Shown here: one piece after another, positions 30,945 to 40,311 of the stretch
Layout of the letters: each line of letters begins with the position of its first letter
Position numbering within the stretch: position 1 is the stretch's first letter
NCBI RefSeq assembly: GCF_021234875.1
Contig: NZ_JAJQVM010000008.1
Coordinates: 62,001-126,000, forward strand
Source of the DNA: Marinibactrum halimedae
GTDB taxonomy: Bacteria; Pseudomonadota; Gammaproteobacteria; Pseudomonadales; Cellvibrionaceae
Direction of reading: 5' to 3'
Length of the DNA stretch: 64,000 bases
The notes under the pieces: model-generated
What the model saw: only the letters and a program-made list of their open reading frames with translations
Database searches by the model: none
What the model was told of the DNA's origin: nothing
Program-made: the position numbers and the translations under genes

Positions 30945-31859
30945 ATGGTCATTGGGATGCCTTTAAGTAATCAAATTTTGTACGAAAATGTCCGGTTGCC
31001 TAGTGGTTATAGTGCTGGCTGGCAGTATTATGATTTAGATATCGCAAGCCCGTTGACGGTTTCACCACATTTTCACAGTCATTACGAAATTCTATTTTTT
31101 GAACAGGCGGAAGGCGAAATTATTATTAACTCGCAACCTTATTCTGTTTGCGAGAATGCATTATTTTATTTTCCTGCGTTATCAATCCATTCTTTAAGCC
31201 TTAATAAAGGAGTAAAGAAATTCTATCTGATACAGTTCGAGACACGATTATTTAATGAGCTTAATGTGCCTATCTCAAAGGTTTTCCATCAAGACGGTGT
31301 TTGGCATGTGGACGATCAGGATTTATTGCTGTTTCACGGCTTGTATGGGCAATGGGAAAAGGATGTAGATAACACTCATCTCACCCTTAAAGGGCTGGCT
31401 TTGTTGAAGGTACTTCTTCTTTTTATTGAAGAAAAGTTAGAGTGGCTGGGCAGTGAACCGCTTTCTTTACGGAAACATTGGGCGAGTACGACGGAGGCAA
31501 CCAGTCAGCGTAACGTATCGCGTTTGTTACCTTTATTGAAGCATATGGAGGCAACTCATTATGGTTCTATATCATTGGAAGAGGCCGCGCAGATTTGCGG
31601 CATATCAAAATTTCATTTCTCAAGAATGTTCAAATCGGTATTTCAGCAAAGTTTTCAAGATTACATGTTAAGACAGCGTATTCTCACTATTTTGCCAATA
31701 CTGGGGAATAAAGATATTTCTATTGCAGAAGTGGCGTATCAAGCAGGTTTTAGTGATTCGTCTCATTTTTGTAAGCGCTTTAAATTAATTATGAATCAAA
31801 CCCCAGGTGAGTTTAGAAAATTATTAAAGCGCAACAGTGAATTTTCTCGCCAAGGTTAG
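30945..31859 (+). CDS. AraC-family transcriptional regulator
   Basis: An N-terminal cupin-like sensor (PHFHSHYEILFFEQAEGEI) precedes two AraC helix-turn-helix motifs, SLEEAAQICGISKFHFSRMFK and ISIAEVAYQAGFSDSSHFCKRFK. It ends next to, and convergent with, the GH43 gene, so it probably controls hemicellulose-sugar use in response to a pentose. The ATG at 30945 is 13 bases after a terminator and has no good ribosome binding site; ATG at 30957 is an alternative. Its promoter must overlap the upstream terminator or lie inside the previous gene. Confidence 0.92.
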   Translation: MVIGMPLSNQILYENVRLPSGYSAGWQYYDLDIASPLTVSPHFHSHYEILFFEQAEGEIIINSQPYSVCENALFYFPALSIHSLSLNKGVKKFYLIQFETRLFNELNVPISKVFHQDGVWHVDDQDLLLFHGLYGQWEKDVDNTHLTLKGLALLKVLLLFIEEKLEWLGSEPLSLRKHWASTTEATSQRNVSRLLPLLKHMEATHYGSISLEEAAQICGISKFHFSRMFKSVFQQSFQDYMLRQRILTILPILGNKDISIAEVAYQAGFSDSSHFCKRFKLIMNQTPGEFRKLLKRNSEFSRQG

Positions 31860-31931
31860 TTGATAACGTATCGTAAATTTATATGCATCAGCGAGCACGC
31901 GGCTCGCTGTAAGAAAGGGAGGTTGAGGTGG

Positions 31932-33542
31932 CTATTGGCTGTTTTCTGAATAATAAAAATAAGAGAAATCCGCGTGTTTATTCAATCCAGATACGTCGGC
32001 TGCGAAAATTCCAACAAAACTGCCGGTAAAACGAAAAATATCGTCGCCAAACTCATCGGATAAGCAGGTGGCGTTTAGCTTAGGTCCAATGGGGGACCAC
32101 CCACTGTTTGTTTGCCAATAAAACTGATACCAGCACTCACCCAGTGTTACCTTAAGTTTAATGGGGCCATCAGGAACAACAACAGGTGTGCCGTATTCGT
32201 TGTATTGATCATTAATATGCCCCACAATTTGCAGAGTGCGAGCGTGATTGTCGTCAATACTGACTTTTAAGAAATAATGATTGCCTTTATCGTAATACAC
32301 GACAAGCCCGGCCATTTGTTGAATGTATTCTGGTGAATAATCCAATTCTGTCTCAGCAGAAAATTCAAAATGTTGAATACGTCTTGCGATAAAGCTTTGA
32401 TCGTAATTCGAGTATAAATAATCTCGTCCAGTTAAACGTAGGTAGCCTTGCCGTGCTTTCAGTGAACACCATCGCTCTTCTATTGGTTGTCTTAGAGATT
32501 GAAAATGAGGATTGAGCTGATCGCTTTCAAAGTCATCATTCAGGCTTTCTGAAGGCCAAGGGTGAGCCGGTAAGTCGGGGGCAATCACATTGAGCTCGCC
32601 GGTATTGGTGCCATTATAAAGATAAGGCCAATCATTTTCCCATTTGATTTTTTGTAAGCCGCTTTCTCTGCCTAAAATACTGAAACCGCGTGCGAACTTC
32701 GGTACAAAATTATAGCCCTCTGGGTTGTCCACAGGACGGCCTAGTAAATGCGACATGTACCATTCATTGGACTGTGTTTCTACAAAAAAACCATGGCCAG
32801 TACGTTGCAAAGGGGCATCACCTTTGAATTCTGAGGTAATAACAGGGTTATTGGGATGCACTTCGTATGGGCCTGCAATATTTCTCGAGCGGCACACGGT
32901 AACCGCATGATGAAAACCCGTTCCGCCCTCCGCTGTCACTAAATAATAGTAGCCGTCTTTCTTAAACATTTGCGGTCCTTCCGTAAAGCCGCATTCGGTG
33001 CCATGAAAAATGGTCTGTATTTCGCCGATATTTTTTTGTGCTATAGGATCATATTCTTGAAGCACAATGCCGCCAAAAAAATTCTTATTTAAACGGCCAT
33101 CCCAAATCATATTCAGTATGTATTTCTTACCGTCATCATCATGAAAAATAGACGGATCAAAACCAAATGCATTAATAGATACCGGGTCTGACCAAGGGCC
33201 TTCAATAGAGTCTGCGGTAATTAAATAACAGCGGGGTGACATCCAGCTTCCACCACGGAAAGCTCTCATATTGGCATAAGTTAGCCAGAATTTGCCATCT
33301 GCGTGGGTGAGCGCCGGTGCCCAGCAGCCACCAGAATTATCGATACCGGTTAAGTCCAGTAATCGCACTTCTGATAAAGCTCGTGTGAGTAGTCGCCAGT
33401 TTACAAGGTCTTTAGAGTGATGAATTTGAATACCCGGAAACCATTCAAAGGTGGAGGTGGCAATATAGTAATCTTCCCCCACACGGCAAATAGACGGGTC
33501 TGGATTAAAGCCAGGTAGAATCGGATTTTTTATTGTGTTCAT
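31932..33542 (-). CDS. Glycoside hydrolase family 43, beta-xylosidase type
   Basis: GH43 five-bladed propeller plus a C-terminal beta-sandwich of the xylosidase type, 536 aa, no signal peptide, so likely cytoplasmic. Catalytic residues are visible: D15 in NPILPGFNPDPSICR (base), the Asp in FGFDPSIFHDDDG, and the Glu in GFTEGPQMFKKDGYYYL (acid). It should release xylose (or arabinose) from imported short xylo-oligosaccharides. The AraC gene beside it is the probable regulator. No pentose transporter or isomerase is in the window. Confidence 0.93.
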   Translation of the reverse strand: MNTIKNPILPGFNPDPSICRVGEDYYIATSTFEWFPGIQIHHSKDLVNWRLLTRALSEVRLLDLTGIDNSGGCWAPALTHADGKFWLTYANMRAFRGGSWMSPRCYLITADSIEGPWSDPVSINAFGFDPSIFHDDDGKKYILNMIWDGRLNKNFFGGIVLQEYDPIAQKNIGEIQTIFHGTECGFTEGPQMFKKDGYYYLVTAEGGTGFHHAVTVCRSRNIAGPYEVHPNNPVITSEFKGDAPLQRTGHGFFVETQSNEWYMSHLLGRPVDNPEGYNFVPKFARGFSILGRESGLQKIKWENDWPYLYNGTNTGELNVIAPDLPAHPWPSESLNDDFESDQLNPHFQSLRQPIEERWCSLKARQGYLRLTGRDYLYSNYDQSFIARRIQHFEFSAETELDYSPEYIQQMAGLVVYYDKGNHYFLKVSIDDNHARTLQIVGHINDQYNEYGTPVVVPDGPIKLKVTLGECWYQFYWQTNSGWSPIGPKLNATCLSDEFGDDIFRFTGSFVGIFAADVSGLNKHADFSYFYYSENSQ

Positions 33543-33783
33543 AGATATTTACTCAGGCGAAATTGAGGGCGGCTAGCCTTTTGAGCATGGCCAGTTGTTT
33601 TGTTTTTGTTCGTCGTTATTCTGATTTTTAGTGTATCGGGCTTTTTTAGAAAACGATGTAATATTTTTGATGTGTTACGGTATGATCTTGCTCTCTTTAT
33701 TTGGTGCAGGTAGACAACTGGGCTCTATGACTTTGGTCTAACTTCTGGGAAAATACGTGCACTTTCAAATGAGTTGACCTGAT

Positions 33784-36129
33784 ATGCCTGTTTCTGCCCC
33801 AAATCTTTTTTCCTTCCCCAAATACTGGGCTGAGTGCTATGGCACTGCGCCGTTTTTACCGACGTCTCGTGAAGAGATGGATAGGTTGGGTTGGGACACT
33901 TGCGATGTCATCATCGTGACTGGCGATGCTTATGTTGACCACCCAAGTTTTGGTATGGCAGTGATGGGGCGATTGTTAGAAGCTCAGGGTTATCGAGTGG
34001 GGGTAATTGCTCAGCCAGATTGGCGAGATACGACGGACTTTATGCGGTTGGGGAAGCCAAATCTCTATTTTGGTATTACTGCTGGAAATATGGACTCGCT
34101 CATTAACGCCTACACCGCAGACCTGCGTATTCGTCATGATGATGCCTACACCCCAGGCGGTGAAGCGGGAAAACGCCCTAATCGCGCCGTAATTGTGTAC
34201 AGTCAAAAGTGTAAAGAGGCCTGGAAAGAGGTGCCGGTGGTGATCGGTGGCATTGAGGCCAGTTTACGTCGTATTGCTCAGTACGATTATTGGAGTGATA
34301 AAGTTCGTCGTTCTGTCCTTATTGATTCTACAGCCGATATTCTTCTTTACGGTAATGCAGAACGGGCCATTGTAGACCTGACTCATCGATTGGGCGCTGG
34401 TGAGCCGGTGTCGTCCATTACTGATCTTCGGGGTACGGCGATTATTACTCAGGGGACGCCACCAGGGTTTACAGAGCTAGATTCCTCACGAGTGGATTGG
34501 CCCGGCAAGATTGATCAAATCCCGAGCCCTTATGAGTATGTCCATGATCAAAAAAACGTGGATGCCGAGGGCAATATTACCGATGAACCTCTACAAGGGG
34601 AGGTAGAGCAGGCGAGTGAGACGGTTGAGCCAATTCGCATTGTGCCTATGCCGTTGCGTCGGTGGGAAGAAGATTTAGATCCCGCTAAAACCTGTATACG
34701 CTTACCCAGTTTCGAAAAGGTCAGTAAAGACTCCGTTTTGTATGCTCATGCTTCGCGGGTACTGCACCAAGAGTCAAACCCTCATAATGCCCGCGCGTTG
34801 ATTCAAAAGCACGGTAATCGTCATATCTGGGTTAACCCTCCACCGATACCTCTGGAGACCGATGAAATGGATGCGGTCTTCGGTTTACCTTATCAGCGTA
34901 TTCCACACCCCTCCTATAATGGCCAGCGTATTCCGGCCTATGACATGATTAAAACTTCCGTCAATATCATGCGGGGTTGTTTCGGGGGGTGTACCTTTTG
35001 TTCTATTACTGAACATGAAGGGCGGATCATTCAAAGTCGTTCTCAAGAATCAATTTTACGAGAAATTGAAGAAATTCGGGATAAGGTTCCAGGATTTACC
35101 GGTACGATTTCGGACTTGGGCGGGCCGACTTCTAATATGTATAAGCTCAACTGTAAAGACCCGGAAATTCAAGCATCCTGTCGGCGTTTGAGTTGTGTTT
35201 ACCCAAGTATTTGCCCGAATTTAAAAACCGATCATAGTGAAACGACACAGCTTTATCGTAAGGCGAGAAAAATAGAAGGGGTACACACCATTGCCATTGC
35301 CTCTGGATTACGATACGACTTGGCAGTAGAAGACCCCGAATACGTAAAAGAATTGGTAACACATCATGTGGGCGGGTATTTGAAAATTGCCCCTGAGCAC
35401 AGTGAGCAAGGCACACTCAGTAAGATGATGAAACCCGGTATGGGGACGTACGAACGTTTTGAGAAAATGTTTTATCAATTTTCTGAGGAGGCGGGTAAAA
35501 AGCAATATCTTATCCCGTACTTTATTGCGGCGCACCCAGGTTGCGAAGATGAAGACATGATGAATTTAGCTCGTTGGTTAAAAGAGCATAATTTTGAAGT
35601 CGATCAAGTGCAGACGTTCTATCCATCGCCCATGTCGTTAGCGACCGCGATGTATCACTCAGAGCGTAATCCTCTGAAAAAAATCGGTTATAAAACTGAG
35701 AAAGTCTATACCCCCAAAAATTTAGAACAGCGTCGAACCCAGAAAGCGTTTCTGCGCTATCACGACCCTGAAAATTGGCCTCGATTACGTGAAGCCTTAA
35801 AGCAAATGGGGCGCGAAGATTTAATTGGTTTCGGCACGAAAGCGTTAGTTCCTCCTCCCTCAGAAGGTAGTGGCGCTCGAACTAAAAGTGGCGCTCGAAC
35901 TAAAAGTGGCGGTGGCTCAGGTCGTGCTCATTCTGCTTCGACAGCAAAAATGGCCAGAGGGGATAAGCGACAGCAGGCGCTGCCCAAATCGGGTTCGCAA
36001 CGAAGCAAGCAGACGTCCGAAGCTGGAAAGCAGGGGGGGCATCGTACTTCTTCCAAGCATCGGCCCACTTCCTCAGGCAGTACCAATGGAAAATCACGTT
36101 TTTCCAGGCCCAAAAACAAAAAGAGATAG
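33784..36129 (+). CDS. YgiQ-family radical SAM protein
   Basis: YgiQ-like proteins combine an N-terminal cobalamin-binding-like region with a radical SAM domain; their substrate is not settled. The opening [22 protein letters not shown] is highly characteristic. The 4Fe-4S cluster ligands are C399, C403 and C406 (GCFGGCTFC). [11 protein letters not shown] and KIAPEHSE follow. The last 85 or so residues are a Lys/Arg/Ser/Gly-rich disordered tail containing a duplicated GARTKS unit. Monocistronic, with a weak ribosome binding site. Confidence 0.93.
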   Translation: MPVSAPNLFSFPKYWAECYGTAPFLPTSREEMDRLGWDTCDVIIVTGDAYVDHPSFGMAVMGRLLEAQGYRVGVIAQPDWRDTTDFMRLGKPNLYFGITAGNMDSLINAYTADLRIRHDDAYTPGGEAGKRPNRAVIVYSQKCKEAWKEVPVVIGGIEASLRRIAQYDYWSDKVRRSVLIDSTADILLYGNAERAIVDLTHRLGAGEPVSSITDLRGTAIITQGTPPGFTELDSSRVDWPGKIDQIPSPYEYVHDQKNVDAEGNITDEPLQGEVEQASETVEPIRIVPMPLRRWEEDLDPAKTCIRLPSFEKVSKDSVLYAHASRVLHQESNPHNARALIQKHGNRHIWVNPPPIPLETDEMDAVFGLPYQRIPHPSYNGQRIPAYDMIKTSVNIMRGCFGGCTFCSITEHEGRIIQSRSQESILREIEEIRDKVPGFTGTISDLGGPTSNMYKLNCKDPEIQASCRRLSCVYPSICPNLKTDHSETTQLYRKARKIEGVHTIAIASGLRYDLAVEDPEYVKELVTHHVGGYLKIAPEHSEQGTLSKMMKPGMGTYERFEKMFYQFSEEAGKKQYLIPYFIAAHPGCEDEDMMNLARWLKEHNFEVDQVQTFYPSPMSLATAMYHSERNPLKKIGYKTEKVYTPKNLEQRRTQKAFLRYHDPENWPRLREALKQMGREDLIGFGTKALVPPPSEGSGARTKSGARTKSGGGSGRAHSASTAKMARGDKRQQALPKSGSQRSKQTSEAGKQGGHRTSSKHRPTSSGSTNGKSRFSRPKNKKR
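35869..35904 (+). repeat. Perfect tandem duplication within the YgiQ tail, 18-bp unit
   Basis: AGTGGCGCTCGAACTAAA occurs twice in a row, coding for two copies of a six-residue unit in the basic tail. The unit length is a multiple of three, so the frame is kept. Confidence 0.9.
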
Positions 36130-36140
36130 TTTAATGGAGT

Positions 36141-36188
36141 GTGTCGCCATTAGAGTTTTATATTATTTTAAAGTGTTTTTGGCGACAC
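36141..36188 (+). terminator. Long-loop inverted repeat after YgiQ
   Basis: GTGTCGCCA (36141-36149) pairs with TGGCGACAC (36180-36188), followed by ATTTTATT. The loop of 30 bases is unusually long for a terminator, but the position 12 bases past the stop fits. Confidence 0.5.
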
Positions 36189-36214
36189 ATTTTATTCAAA
36201 ACATTTTATTCAAA
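36187..36214. repeat. Perfect tandem duplication, 14-bp unit
   Basis: ACATTTTATTCAAA occurs twice head to tail, overlapping the end of the preceding inverted repeat. Confidence 0.85.
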
Positions 36215-36389
36215 AGTCAGTTGAGTACTGAATAGATAGAATTACAGATAATATCAGTACTGATAAAGGGAAATGTGTTGGCGTTCCTCTATTGTATGTG
36301 AAATTGAGATATAATTTGCTCAATTGTGTTTGCCAAAATTCGAACCATATGAATTAAAATGAAAGCAGTGAAAAGGAGAGCATCTTTCA

Positions 36390-38669
36390 GTGACTGTAGA
36401 GAAAAAAAATTCATCAGAGCACCGTGATAATGCTGCTACTGAAATTGTTTCATCAAAGAAAACGACGGACTCGACTCCATCATCTTCTTCAAATAAAGAG
36501 GAGGAGTCCACTCGAATTGTTCCGTCTTTATCGAAAAAGGCTCAGGCCGTTTCGACAGATGAGGCAACCGTTTTTGTTTCAAGTTCTAATCCGCCTTCGC
36601 AGGGCTCTTCATCAAAGAAATCATCTTCGCCCCCCTCGTACTCAAAGAAATCCACCGCACAGAAACCTATCGCACAGCAAGCCCATGGTGCGCGAATGGC
36701 TGATGTTCATAATCCAGAAACAAGTTCAGCAAAGGGTGCTTCTAGCGATTACACCGAATACGTAGCCTCCACAGACAGCACGTCTAATTCCAAAGGCTTT
36801 CAGGCCGCTCGTGATTTGGCTCAAAAAGCCATGAACGTGAAAGGTAAGATGCTGAAAAAGCGTTTTGTGCTTGAAAGAGTACTAGGACGTGGTGGTATGG
36901 GGGTGGTGTATAAAGCAAAAGATTTACGCAAGGTCGAAGCGGAAGACCGGAACCCTTACGTGGCTGCTAAAGTATTGGGGCGCAGTTTTAAAGATCACCC
37001 GGATGCGTTTAAAGCCCTACAAAAAGAAACTGCCATTAGCCAAACATTGGCCCACCCTAATATTGTTACCGTTCATGACTTTGATCGTGATGGTAATACC
37101 ATTTACATGACCATGGAGTTATTAGAAGGCACCCCGCTTGATAAAGTACTGAAAGAACATAAAGGGGTCGGTTTAGGCAAAAAACAGGCTCTGCATTTAT
37201 TCACGGACATGTGTGCTGCCTTGGCTTACGCCCACAAGCGAGATTTAATTCACTCGGACTTTAAACCTGGTAATGTTTTCGTCACGGTCGATAATGCCGC
37301 TAAAGTATTGGATTTTGGCATTGCAAGGGCGGCGTCAGTGGGCAGTAAAACGGCGATTGCCGATGGCCAAGGTGCGGGCAGTACACAAGGTGGGAATGAT
37401 TTTGACCCAGGCTCTTTAGGGGCGTTAACCCCCGGTTATGCCAGTTTGGAAATGTTCCAAGGGGAGACACCTTGTTTCTCTGATGATGTGTATGCCTTGG
37501 CATGTGTGCTGTACGAGATGCTCTGTGGTGAGCATCCTTACGATAAAACCCCCGCCAATAAAGCGATTGAAGAAGGGTTAAAACCGAAGCGCCCGGATGG
37601 CCTGACCAATCGAGAGTGGAAGGCGCTAACCAAAGGCTTGGCGTTAAAGCGGGAAGACCGCTGGAAATCCACCGAACAATTTATGTATCACCTGTTGCCC
37701 CGCAGACGATCCCCTTGGGTGCGCGGTATTGCCGCCACAACCTTTGTGGCTATCGGTTTGGCGGCCTGGTTTGGTTACGAGAGTTATCAAGCCGAATTAA
37801 GTGTGGCTAATACCATTGCCGAGAAACTCGATGTGGCCAATCAATGTTTCGAGCAGGGTAACTATCAGTGTGCGATTGATAACAGTTTGGTCGTAAAAAA
37901 CTTAGCCCCTAATGATAGCAATGCAAAAGCGCTTTACGATAAATCCATTGAAGGTTTAAAAGATCAGCAATTTACCAAGGCCATCGACGACCTTCGTGCA
38001 GGAATGCGGTCGTGTTTTACCTCTGGCGATTATGATTGTGCATCTGTGAGAGCGAGAGAGTTACTGGATCAGTTGTCAGAGGATGCAGAAGCCCAACAAC
38101 GTCTTGCGGAGATAGAGCAGATTAAACAATCGCAAAAAGTGACTACAGTCATTGCTCAAGCGCAGAAATGTTTAGATAACCAAGATTTAGAATGTGCTAC
38201 ATTATTTCTCGATGAAGCAAAGGCCATTGATTCGGCTCATCCTTCTGTTGAAGCACTATCCCAGGCGCTAATGAGCAGAAAAGAAATATTAGCTGAGCAG
38301 GCCTCTGAGCGGAGTGCAAAAATTTCGGCGCTAATGTCGTCAGCAAAAAATTGCCAACGTCAGCAAGATTACGGGTGTGTGATTGCAAAAGCTGATCAAA
38401 TTCTGGCGATTGATGATGTGAACACGGAGGCAGTCAGCATCAAACAGCAAGCAATATTGGCAAAGCAACAAGCCAATGCCGATGAACGAACGGTAAGAAA
38501 AATTTTGACACAGGCCCAAGCATGTTTGGATAGGCGCAATTACAGTTGTGCAATTGCTAAATCTGAATCTGCCTTGGACATTGTGCCAAAGCACCCAAGT
38601 GCTCTGCGATTACGAAAAAAAGCAGAGGATGCTCAAGCAGCACTGAAAAAATCCATCATGATTAATTAA
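36390..38669 (+). CDS. Transmembrane Ser/Thr protein kinase with periplasmic cysteine-paired helical repeats
   Basis: A 759-aa eukaryotic-like kinase. Residues 1-150 are Ser/Lys-rich and disordered, with four T-x-x-V motifs (T17, T41, T60, T122). The kinase domain (about 159-437) has the glycine loop GRGGMG, K194 (VAAK), catalytic HSDFKPGN (288-295) in place of HRDLKPxN, and D308-F309-G310. One membrane helix (about 445-463) follows. The C-terminal 290 residues hold five TPR-like repeats, each with C-x7-C (486/494, 542/550, 594/602, 655/663, 712/720), predicted periplasmic. GTG start at 36390 after AAGGAGAG. The exported protein 48 bp downstream is probably co-transcribed. Confidence 0.9.
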   Translation: MTVEKKNSSEHRDNAATEIVSSKKTTDSTPSSSSNKEEESTRIVPSLSKKAQAVSTDEATVFVSSSNPPSQGSSSKKSSSPPSYSKKSTAQKPIAQQAHGARMADVHNPETSSAKGASSDYTEYVASTDSTSNSKGFQAARDLAQKAMNVKGKMLKKRFVLERVLGRGGMGVVYKAKDLRKVEAEDRNPYVAAKVLGRSFKDHPDAFKALQKETAISQTLAHPNIVTVHDFDRDGNTIYMTMELLEGTPLDKVLKEHKGVGLGKKQALHLFTDMCAALAYAHKRDLIHSDFKPGNVFVTVDNAAKVLDFGIARAASVGSKTAIADGQGAGSTQGGNDFDPGSLGALTPGYASLEMFQGETPCFSDDVYALACVLYEMLCGEHPYDKTPANKAIEEGLKPKRPDGLTNREWKALTKGLALKREDRWKSTEQFMYHLLPRRRSPWVRGIAATTFVAIGLAAWFGYESYQAELSVANTIAEKLDVANQCFEQGNYQCAIDNSLVVKNLAPNDSNAKALYDKSIEGLKDQQFTKAIDDLRAGMRSCFTSGDYDCASVRARELLDQLSEDAEAQQRLAEIEQIKQSQKVTTVIAQAQKCLDNQDLECATLFLDEAKAIDSAHPSVEALSQALMSRKEILAEQASERSAKISALMSSAKNCQRQQDYGCVIAKADQILAIDDVNTEAVSIKQQAILAKQQANADERTVRKILTQAQACLDRRNYSCAIAKSESALDIVPKHPSALRLRKKAEDAQAALKKSIMIN

Positions 38670-38717
38670 CGGTGAAGTCATCACTTTAGTGAGTCGTAAC
38701 ACCAAAAAGGAGTTTAT

Positions 38718-39434
38718 ATGAAATCTTTATTATCTTTAGCCATTGCAACCGCGATGACCGTTGGTGGTTTTTCTGTAGCCACGTTATCACCTAATGTGAA
38801 CGCAGGATTTTCTTTAAAAGATTTAGAAAAAGCCGTGGATAAATCTGATAAGAAATGTAAAAAGGGCGATGATTCCTGTAAGTCTCGTGAGAAATTAAAA
38901 GCGGCTGCAATCGTCGGTGCCAGTGCCGTTGCCATTAAGTTAATCGCTGATATGGTAGTTGACTATCGATCTAAACAAGTATCCACAGAAAATGATGTGG
39001 TGGCAGAGTATAAGAAAAAGCATAAAAAATTGCCTAAAACCACAGTGGCTTCGTTGTATGATGCAGAATCGGTAAATGGCGATATTATTGAGCCAGGAAC
39101 AAAAGTGGTTATTGCGTCTACGGTAGAAGTGGTGCCTGGCCGTGATGATAAGAATGTACGTGTGCAAGAGCGTTTAACGATTTACGATAATGAAGACAAC
39201 ACCAAGCCACTTAAAGATCTTACCAAAGTGGTCAACCCGAAAAATGAAGCTGGTGGTCGTTTTCAAAATGAATTTACGTTTACTTTCCCTGAAGGTATGC
39301 CACAAGGCGTTTATCCAGTGGGTTCGACATTATTGTTGAATGGAAAAGATGCTGAGAAAGAAGACAATAAATTGCAATTGGTTTTGCATGTGGATCATTT
39401 GGGTAATGGCCAAATGGTGGCAGTGAATCAGTAA
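38718..39434 (+). CDS. Exported protein of unknown function, in operon with the kinase
   Basis: I do not recognise a family. The 238-aa product has a signal peptide ending near VNAG. A Lys-rich segment with two cysteines (KKCKKGDDSCKSR) and a short hydrophobic stretch (AAAIVGASAVAIKLIADMVV) follow. The C-terminal half is beta-rich (TKVVIASTVEVVPGRDDKNVRVQERLTIYD) and resembles an immunoglobulin-like fold. AAGGAG precedes the ATG. It follows the kinase by 48 bp, so it may be a ligand or periplasmic partner of the kinase repeats; this is inference from position. Confidence 0.7.
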   Translation: MKSLLSLAIATAMTVGGFSVATLSPNVNAGFSLKDLEKAVDKSDKKCKKGDDSCKSREKLKAAAIVGASAVAIKLIADMVVDYRSKQVSTENDVVAEYKKKHKKLPKTTVASLYDAESVNGDIIEPGTKVVIASTVEVVPGRDDKNVRVQERLTIYDNEDNTKPLKDLTKVVNPKNEAGGRFQNEFTFTFPEGMPQGVYPVGSTLLLNGKDAEKEDNKLQLVLHVDHLGNGQMVAVNQ

Positions 39435-39450
39435 TTTACATCACTTCACT

Positions 39451-39480
39451 TTTTTACCAGTCTAGTTTTTACCAGCCTAG
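39451..39480. repeat. Tandem duplication, 15-bp unit
   Basis: TTTTTACCAGTCTAG (39451-39465) followed by TTTTTACCAGCCTAG (39466-39480), one mismatch. It sits between a stop codon and the following terminator. Confidence 0.85.
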
Positions 39481-39481
39481 G

Positions 39482-39512
39482 GGCGTCTGTGTTATTGAGT
39501 AGACGCCTTTTT
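39482..39512 (+). terminator. Rho-independent terminator of the kinase operon
   Basis: GGCGTCT (39482-39488), a 12-base loop, AGACGCC (39501-39507), then five T. Confidence 0.8.
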
Positions 39513-39655
39513 AGTCCTCTCATTTTATACACAAAACATCTTGAGTCCGGTTTGGATGTTTTTGTAATCCCGTTTGCATAGATTTGTGATATTTTCGTAT
39601 TACTATAAATTCTTTGTTGCTTGAAATTTTGATTTCTCAAACGATAAGGAGAACA

Positions 39656-40195
39656 ATGATGAATACGACGATACATACGCTTGAATCTGCGCCAGAAGCG
39701 GCAAAACCGTTACTTGAGTCTTCTAATAAAGCATTTGGCATGATTCCAAATTTACACGGTGTTATGGCGGAGTCTCCTGAATTATTAAAAGGGTACCAAA
39801 CCATAACTCAGCTATTTCAATCGTCTGATTTTTCTAATGAAGAGCTGACGGTGGTGTGGCAAACCATAAATGTGTATCACCAGTGTCACTATTGTGTACC
39901 GGGGCATACGGCTATCGCCAAGTCTATGAAGGTTGATGATGCAATTACGGCGAGAATTCGGGAACACGCTCCTTTGGATGACCCTAAGTTGCAAGTGCTG
40001 CGTGAGGTCACTGAGCATATTCTTGAGAGTAGAGGGCACTTAAGTGAAGAGTTATGGGCTCGTTTTTCAGAAGTGGGCTATTCAGATAAGCATTTATTAC
40101 AAATTGTGCTTGGTATTAGTCATAAAGTGATGAGTAATTACACGAATAGTTTGTATGAGACACCCGTTGACGACGCGTTTAAAATGTTTGAGTAA
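39656..40195 (+). CDS. Carboxymuconolactone decarboxylase / AhpD-like protein
   Basis: A 180-aa all-helical AhpD-fold protein. The CxxC with following histidine (CHYCVPGHTAIA) is the redox signature of AhpD-like alkylhydroperoxidases. The opening (PEAAKPLLESSNKAFGMIPNLHGVMAESPELL) is typical of the family branch that acts on peroxides or is of unknown role. AAGGAG lies before two adjacent ATG codons (39656 and 39659); either may start translation, and the longer frame from 39614 lacks support. Probably protective against peroxides; not tied to neighbours. Confidence 0.88.
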   Translation: MMNTTIHTLESAPEAAKPLLESSNKAFGMIPNLHGVMAESPELLKGYQTITQLFQSSDFSNEELTVVWQTINVYHQCHYCVPGHTAIAKSMKVDDAITARIREHAPLDDPKLQVLREVTEHILESRGHLSEELWARFSEVGYSDKHLLQIVLGISHKVMSNYTNSLYETPVDDAFKMFE

Positions 40196-40261
40196 GAGAG
40201 CGTTAGCTATTTTTATTTAATGTCTTAGATGTTGTGTTTTTGACATCCAATTTTTTGAGAG

Positions 40262-40290
40262 GCGCTGAAGGAGGTATCTTCATTCAGCGC
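40262..40290. terminator. Inverted repeat between convergent genes
   Basis: GCGCTGAA (40262-40269) and TTCAGCGC (40283-40290) flank a 13-base loop. It lies between the AhpD-like and jacalin-like genes, which converge here. No T run follows closely on either strand, so terminator activity is a guess. Confidence 0.45.
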
Positions 40291-40311
40291 TGAATCGTAT
40301 TTAATAATGTT

